Of a stretch of DNA of 64,000 nucleotides, positions 60,425 to 64,000 are shown piece by piece (within the stretch, counting starts at the first letter, position 1; each line of letters begins with the position of its first letter). The stretch lies in NCBI RefSeq assembly GCF_024700075.1, contig NZ_JAJONE010000001.1, positions 2,508,001-2,572,000 of the forward strand, written 5' to 3'. A model generated the notes under the pieces. It did not search any database, was not told where the DNA came from, and saw only the letters and a program-made list of their open reading frames with translations. The stretch is from Hymenobacter sp. J193 (GTDB lineage Bacteria > Bacteroidota > Bacteroidia > Cytophagales > Hymenobacteraceae). A program made the translations under genes and the position numbers.

Positions 60425-60867
60425 CCAAAATGCTGTTGGGTGACTTGGGGTCAGTAAACCTACCTTTGTGCTGGTGGCGGGATGCAACTGGTTGGGTGGC
60501 TGCTTTGTCTTTAGTTGGGAGGGTGACGTGCGGGCTAGGTCGGACACGGTGGGCGAATAAAACCGGGGTTATTTACTTTTGCTTAACGGCCTACACTTTC
60601 AAGTACAACAGCAGCCGGCCACTCCAATTAACCCCCTTCAACGTATCGAAATAGGATTATACAGGAAAAGTCTTTTTGGTAATTACTCATATAGTCAATT
60701 AGTTATCATATTAAATTTATATTATGTATTTTATGCTTCCTTCGTACCTTTGACCGCCTCCTGCCTCTTCGGGAAGCTCCGAACTACCGCCCTTCTGCTC
60801 TCCAACCCTTTCTCACACACCTGTTTGTTGATCATTTTCCGCTCACTCTAACCCGCGTTCCTTGTTT
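60425..60867. other. AT-rich leader region of the NYN gene
   Basis: A 440-bp stretch without a supported gene. It is visibly AT-rich around 60640-60740 and contains three matches to the promoter box: TACCTTTG at 60461-60468, TACTTTTG at 60574-60581 and TACCTTTG at 60745-60752. The last is the best candidate for the NYN gene, leaving a leader of about 110 bp. The first two may be alternative starts or serve a small RNA. Confidence 0.5.
60745..60752 (+). promoter_or_regulatory. Probable -7 box TACCTTTG of the NYN gene
   Basis: Consensus octamer in the AT-rich region, 115 bp before the ATG at 60868. Confidence 0.5.
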
Positions 60868-61869
60868 ATGAATCAGATGAATAGCCCACTGATCCGGATA
60901 GGCGTCTTCTACGACGGCAATTATTTCCTGAAGATCAGTGATTACTACTACTTCCAACACGACCGGAAAGCCCGTATCAGCCTGGAAGGGCTGCACGAGT
61001 TTATCCGCCATCAGGTTGCTGAAGACGAAGATACCGACGTGCGCCTCTGTCAGATTACGGATGCCCACTTCTTCCGGGGGCGCCTGAGCGCCACGGAGGC
61101 CCGCGACAAGGACCGCCTGTTCCATGACCGGCTCCTGGACGACATCCTGATGAACCTGGGTGTTACCACGCACTACATGGCCCTGAAAACCCGCGACGGT
61201 CGTCTGCAGGAAAAAGGGATTGACGTATGGCTGTCGCTGGAAGCCCTGGAGCTGGCCCTGCACAAGAGCTTCGACGTAATTGTGCTCATCGCCGGCGACT
61301 CGGACTACCTGCCGCTAGTAAAGAAGCTCAACACCGTGGGTACCCGCGTGATGCTGCTGAGCTGGGACTTCAAGTACACCGATTTCAAAGGCGAAAGTCG
61401 CGTAACGCGCCCCTCGCAGCAGCTGCTCGACCACGCCACCTACCCCGTGCTCATGCACGAAGTAATCGACGAGCGTCTGGCCAAAAACGACCCGCTGATC
61501 GAGGACATGTTCGTGAGCACGCCCGAGCCGGCACCCTACACGCCCACCAAGCCGGTGCGCCCCACGGGCCCCACGGCCGCTGGCCCGGTAGGTACGGTAG
61601 GCATCAGCACCATCAAAAACCTGAAGAACGGCTTCGGTTTCGTGGTGATGCCCCCCAACAACCTGTTCTTCAGCTACGCCGATATGGCGGAAGGTGATTT
61701 CAACGACCTGCACGAAGGCGACTGGGTGGAGTTTACGGTAGGCCGCAACCATCGTGACGAAGACTGTGCCCGCAACGTGCGCAAAGTGGAAGCCCCGCAG
61801 TTTGATGACGAAGAGGAAGAGAATTCTTCCGAAGAAGAAACGCACGAGTCGGCTGATTCGCGCTACTAA
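60868..61869 (+). CDS. NYN/LabA-like PIN-domain protein with C-terminal cold-shock-like domain
   Basis: A 333-residue protein. Residues 8-185 are a NYN domain of the PIN-like nuclease fold (IGVFYDGNYFL, EKGIDVWLSLEALELAL, DVIVLIAGDSDYLPLVKKL with the acidic residues). A Pro-rich linker follows, then an OB-fold cold-shock-like domain at 240-305 (GISTIKNLKNGFGFVVM, NLFFSYADM, LHEGDWVEFTVG). The last 30 residues are very acidic. NYN proteins are thought to be RNA-processing nucleases, and the OB fold should add RNA binding. The start at 60868 follows the box at 60745 by a long leader. Confidence 0.9.
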   Translation: MNQMNSPLIRIGVFYDGNYFLKISDYYYFQHDRKARISLEGLHEFIRHQVAEDEDTDVRLCQITDAHFFRGRLSATEARDKDRLFHDRLLDDILMNLGVTTHYMALKTRDGRLQEKGIDVWLSLEALELALHKSFDVIVLIAGDSDYLPLVKKLNTVGTRVMLLSWDFKYTDFKGESRVTRPSQQLLDHATYPVLMHEVIDERLAKNDPLIEDMFVSTPEPAPYTPTKPVRPTGPTAAGPVGTVGISTIKNLKNGFGFVVMPPNNLFFSYADMAEGDFNDLHEGDWVEFTVGRNHRDEDCARNVRKVEAPQFDDEEEENSSEEETHESADSRY

Positions 61870-61911
61870 GTTTCTGCTCTCTTTTCTGTAGTTCGGCCCT
61901 GAAAAAACGCT

Positions 61912-61947
61912 GGCTGCCTGTTTACCAGGCAAGCCGGCGTTTTTTTA
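61912..61947 (+). terminator. Intrinsic terminator
   Basis: A stem of about 16 bp (AACGCTGGCTGCCTG with CAGGCAAGCCGGCGTT, two mismatches) is followed by seven T. It lies 45 bp after the NYN gene and may also serve the converging thioesterase gene. Confidence 0.82.
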
Positions 61948-62003
61948 TTGAGTGAATGGTGTTGAGAAAGTGAAGCGCTGAACAGACGCACTTATTCACC
62001 AAA

Positions 62004-62468
62004 TCACTCACTGGGAAAAAGCAGGTCGTGGAAGTCGCGCTTGGTGGCGGGGTAGCGGTTGAAGGTGCCCAGCCCGCGGGCAACCACCACCTCCCGGGTG
62101 GCGCAGAAGATGTCGCCATCGGTTACTACCAGGCTTTTGCCGCTGTGTACTACGTGGGCGCGGCCCACCAGCTGGTCGTGCAGCCGCACGGGGTGCAGGT
62201 AATTGATTTTGAACTCGACGGTAGAAACCAGCTCACCTTCCGTGAAGGCCAGGGAAAGGGCCGCCGCGCCCAGGGCGGCATCCATCAGGCCAGCCAGCAC
62301 GCCGCCGTGGCAGGTGCCGGGCGAAGACAGGTGCTCGGGCAGCACCGTCATGGTATATTCCACCTGGCCGGGACTGAGCAGGTGCAGGGTCATGCCGTTG
62401 GTGCGGCCATACTGGTTCATTTGGTTGTAGATGGCCACCAGCGTGGCCACGTCGGGCAGGGATTCCAT
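62004..62468 (-). CDS. PaaI-family hotdog-fold thioesterase
   Basis: A 154-residue hotdog-fold protein. GTCHGGVLAGLMDAALGAAA carries the glycine-rich loop and acidic residue of PaaI-type acyl-CoA thioesterases, and VEFKINYLHPVRLHD is the second conserved stretch. The start at 62468 (MESLPDVATL) is the first ATG; a TTG at 62483 is possible. The acyl substrate is unknown. Confidence 0.9.
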   Translation of the reverse strand: MESLPDVATLVAIYNQMNQYGRTNGMTLHLLSPGQVEYTMTVLPEHLSSPGTCHGGVLAGLMDAALGAAALSLAFTEGELVSTVEFKINYLHPVRLHDQLVGRAHVVHSGKSLVVTDGDIFCATREVVVARGLGTFNRYPATKRDFHDLLFPSE

Positions 62469-62536
62469 GGAGGGCAGAAGCAAGAAGATTGGACTTTGAC
62501 CGAAAAGTTAGGCTTCTTTGGGTAAAGACTTCTGCC

Positions 62537-62842
62537 ATGTCCGCCCTGCCTCTCACCTTCGCCGAGTTTTACCCGCGCTATCTGCGTGACCACCAGCAGC
62601 GGGGCACCCGCGTGCTGCACTTTGTGGGTACGTCGCTGTTTCTGGTGGGTGCCGTGGCGGCGCTGGTGCTGCTAAAGCCCATCCTGCTGCTATGGGGCGT
62701 GGCAGCGGCCTACGGGCTGGCCTGGGTCGGGCACTTTTTTGTGGAGCACAACCGGCCCGCCACCTTCCAGCACCCATGGTTTTCCCTGCGCGGCGACTTC
62801 AGGCTATACTTCGACCTGTGGCGCGGGCGGGAGCGGTTCTAA
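62537..62842 (+). CDS. DUF962/Mpo1-like membrane protein
   Basis: A 101-residue protein with two hydrophobic segments (about 27-48 and 54-68) and the Mpo1-like motifs FYPRYLRDHQQRGTRVLHFV, GHFFVEHNRPATFQHPWFSL. The yeast relative Mpo1 is an iron-dependent dioxygenase in 2-hydroxy fatty acid breakdown. The histidines needed for metal binding appear conserved here. The start at 62537 (MSALPLTFAEF) is preferred over 62489. It overlaps the converging acetyltransferase gene by 4 bp. Confidence 0.87.
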   Translation: MSALPLTFAEFYPRYLRDHQQRGTRVLHFVGTSLFLVGAVAALVLLKPILLLWGVAAAYGLAWVGHFFVEHNRPATFQHPWFSLRGDFRLYFDLWRGRERF

Positions 62843-63276
62843 AGCTCCTTGCGCATGAGAAAGTGCGGCACGCTGCCGAACAGCATGTGCGAAGGCACTA
62901 CCACCACGTAGCCAGCGCGCTCATAGAACGGCACCGCCGCGGCCCGGGCCTGCAGCACGCATTCCGTCAGGCCCCGCTGCCGGGCTTCTTTTTCCAGATA
63001 CGTCAACACCACCCCGCCCACGCCTTTTCCCTGCCAGGCCGGGTGCACGGCCATAAAGCGCACCTGCGCCTGCGTGGCCGTAGCGGCGTGCAGCCGGCCC
63101 ACGCCGATGACCGAGCCGTCATCGGCCAGCGCCACGGCGTGCACGGTGCCGGGCGCATCGTCGTCGGGGGCGCGCTCCGAGCCGGGGGGCTGCTGCCAGG
63201 GCTGGCGCAGCACCAGGTAGCGAAGCTGGTAGTAGGCGGCCCACTCAGTGGAAAGCTGGGGCGTAGTAACGCGCAT
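62839..63276 (-). CDS. GNAT-family N-acetyltransferase
   Basis: A 145-residue acetyltransferase with the acetyl-CoA-binding motif VHPAWQGKGVGGVVLTYLEK and the C-terminal VPFYERAGYVV. The N-terminal YYQLRYLVLRQPWQQPPGSE is typical of the ElaA/YjaB-like group. The substrate is unknown. It converges with the Mpo1-like gene, ends overlapping by 4 bp, and is divergent from yajQ. Confidence 0.92.
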   Translation of the reverse strand: MRVTTPQLSTEWAAYYQLRYLVLRQPWQQPPGSERAPDDDAPGTVHAVALADDGSVIGVGRLHAATATQAQVRFMAVHPAWQGKGVGGVVLTYLEKEARQRGLTECVLQARAAAVPFYERAGYVVVVPSHMLFGSVPHFLMRKEL

Positions 63277-63341
63277 AGGGGTACTTCACGTTGAAGGGAG
63301 AACAGCGCGCCGGAGCCCGGCCGCGCATGCGGTCAAACTCC

Positions 63342-63349
63342 TACCTTTG
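63342..63349 (+). promoter_or_regulatory. -7 box TACCTTTG of yajQ
   Basis: Consensus octamer 46 bp before the ATG at 63396. Confidence 0.5.
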
Positions 63350-63395
63350 GCGCTTCACTGCCGCAAGATATTCTTTCCCTTCTCCGTTTCTGCCC

Positions 63396-63887
63396 ATGGC
63401 CTCCTTCGATATCGTCAGCAAAGTTGATCCGCAAACCCTGGAAAATGCCGTGAACACGGCCAAAAAAGAGCTCCAGACCCGCTACGACCTGCGCGACACC
63501 AAAGGCGGCATCGAGCTGGATAAGAAGGCCAACACCATTCTGCTTTCCTCCGAAAACTCCATGCGCATTCAGGCCCTGGAGCATATTCTGCTGACGCGCA
63601 TTGTGAAGCAGGGCATTGATGGCACCGTGCTCGACTTTTCGGAAGAGGAGCTGCCCAGCGGCGCGCTGGTGAAGAAAACCGTGAAAGTGCGCGCCGGGGT
63701 CGACAAGGAAGTGGGGCGTAAAATCATCAAGGCCATCAAGGATGCCAAGGTGAAGGTGGAAGCGCAGATGCAGGACGACCAGGTGCGCGTGACGGCCAAG
63801 AAAATCGACGACCTGCAGGCCGCTATTGCCGCCGTCCGCCGTGCCGAGGTAGGCCAGCCCCTGCAGTTCGTGAATATGAAGAGCTAA
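63396..63887 (+). CDS. yajQ: YajQ-family nucleotide-binding protein
   Basis: A 163-residue protein of two ferredoxin-like RNP folds. It begins MASFDIVSKVDPQTLENAVN, then ELQTRYDLRDTKGGIELDKK, and the later KIIKAIKDAKVKVEAQMQDD and QVRVTAKKIDDLQAAIAAVR are diagnostic. YajQ homologues bind nucleotides or RNA, and in Xanthomonas a relative binds cyclic di-GMP to control gene expression. The role here is unknown. The start at 63396 is the family start. Confidence 0.96.
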   Translation: MASFDIVSKVDPQTLENAVNTAKKELQTRYDLRDTKGGIELDKKANTILLSSENSMRIQALEHILLTRIVKQGIDGTVLDFSEEELPSGALVKKTVKVRAGVDKEVGRKIIKAIKDAKVKVEAQMQDDQVRVTAKKIDDLQAAIAAVRRAEVGQPLQFVNMKS

Positions 63888-64000
63888 TTCAATGCGCTAA
63901 TGCGGAAATGTGCTGAGGCTTTTTCTGGCAGCAGCATGGCGGCACATTCCTCTTCATCAGCACATCAGCACATTTTCCACTTTCGCACATTAAACACCAT

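Overview
The window is chromosomal DNA from a GC-rich member of the Bacteroidota, most likely Hymenobacter or a close relative in the Cytophagales. The evidence is a type IX secretion C-terminal sorting domain, many small Bacteroidota-type lipoproteins and META-domain proteins, TonB-plug-like motifs, and TAnnTTTG promoter boxes (mostly TACCTTTG) instead of Shine-Dalgarno sites. The genus is inferred from family content and not proven by a marker gene; the only RNA gene seen is one tRNA-Arg(CCU).

Layout. 1-4 kb: exported plug-motif protein, nicotinate phosphoribosyltransferase (frameshifted), an orphan NarL-type response regulator, tRNA-Arg. 3.8-6.3 kb: a cyclase-homology (DUF2652) protein convergent with an HD-PycTM membrane protein. 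6.5-11.6 kb: a very large phosphoesterase / kinase-like / Omp85-barrel fusion and a second outer-membrane protein. 11.7-22 kb: sixA-ppk1, hflX (frameshifted), cytochrome c, a glycosyltransferase, rfbC, murF and a T9SS FG-GAP protein. 22-35 kb: omega-amidase and methionine aminotransferase, a secreted gluzincin-propeller protein, a run of minus-strand genes (msrA, ferredoxin reductase, META lipoprotein, DUF1905), a DsbA-family protein, a VOC/DoxX/DHFR-like operon and a GlxA-type regulator. 35-49.6 kb: a frameshifted amidohydrolase, a DUF6624 lipoprotein with an in-frame stop, a lipoprotein SDR, an M61-like peptidase, a GAF protein, an OmpA lipoprotein pair, a frameshifted quinone-reductase-like gene, an AraC regulator, a hydrolase and a YadA-head/S74 protein.

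49.6-56.1 kb is the accessory part. It holds palindromic repeats around a GIY-YIG nuclease with a nonsense codon, a 12-unit 21-bp tandem array, another long inverted repeat, an M50-like protease with a small membrane partner, and an AlbA_2/ATPase gene lying between two identical 360-bp copies of the mfd 3' end. 55.7-64 kb returns to core genes: mfd, a DUF457 membrane hydrolase, NYN plus cold-shock-like protein, thioesterase, Mpo1-like protein, GNAT acetyltransferase and yajQ.

Five genes are broken by single-base length changes in homopolymers (mostly G/C runs), one by an indel in a short GGG, and two by in-frame stops. This many in one 64-kb stretch points to consensus errors as the first explanation. 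The most notable structure is the insertion into the mfd 3' end. The cyclase-like/HD-PycTM pair and the phosphoesterase/kinase-like/barrel fusion are the most interesting gene-level observations.
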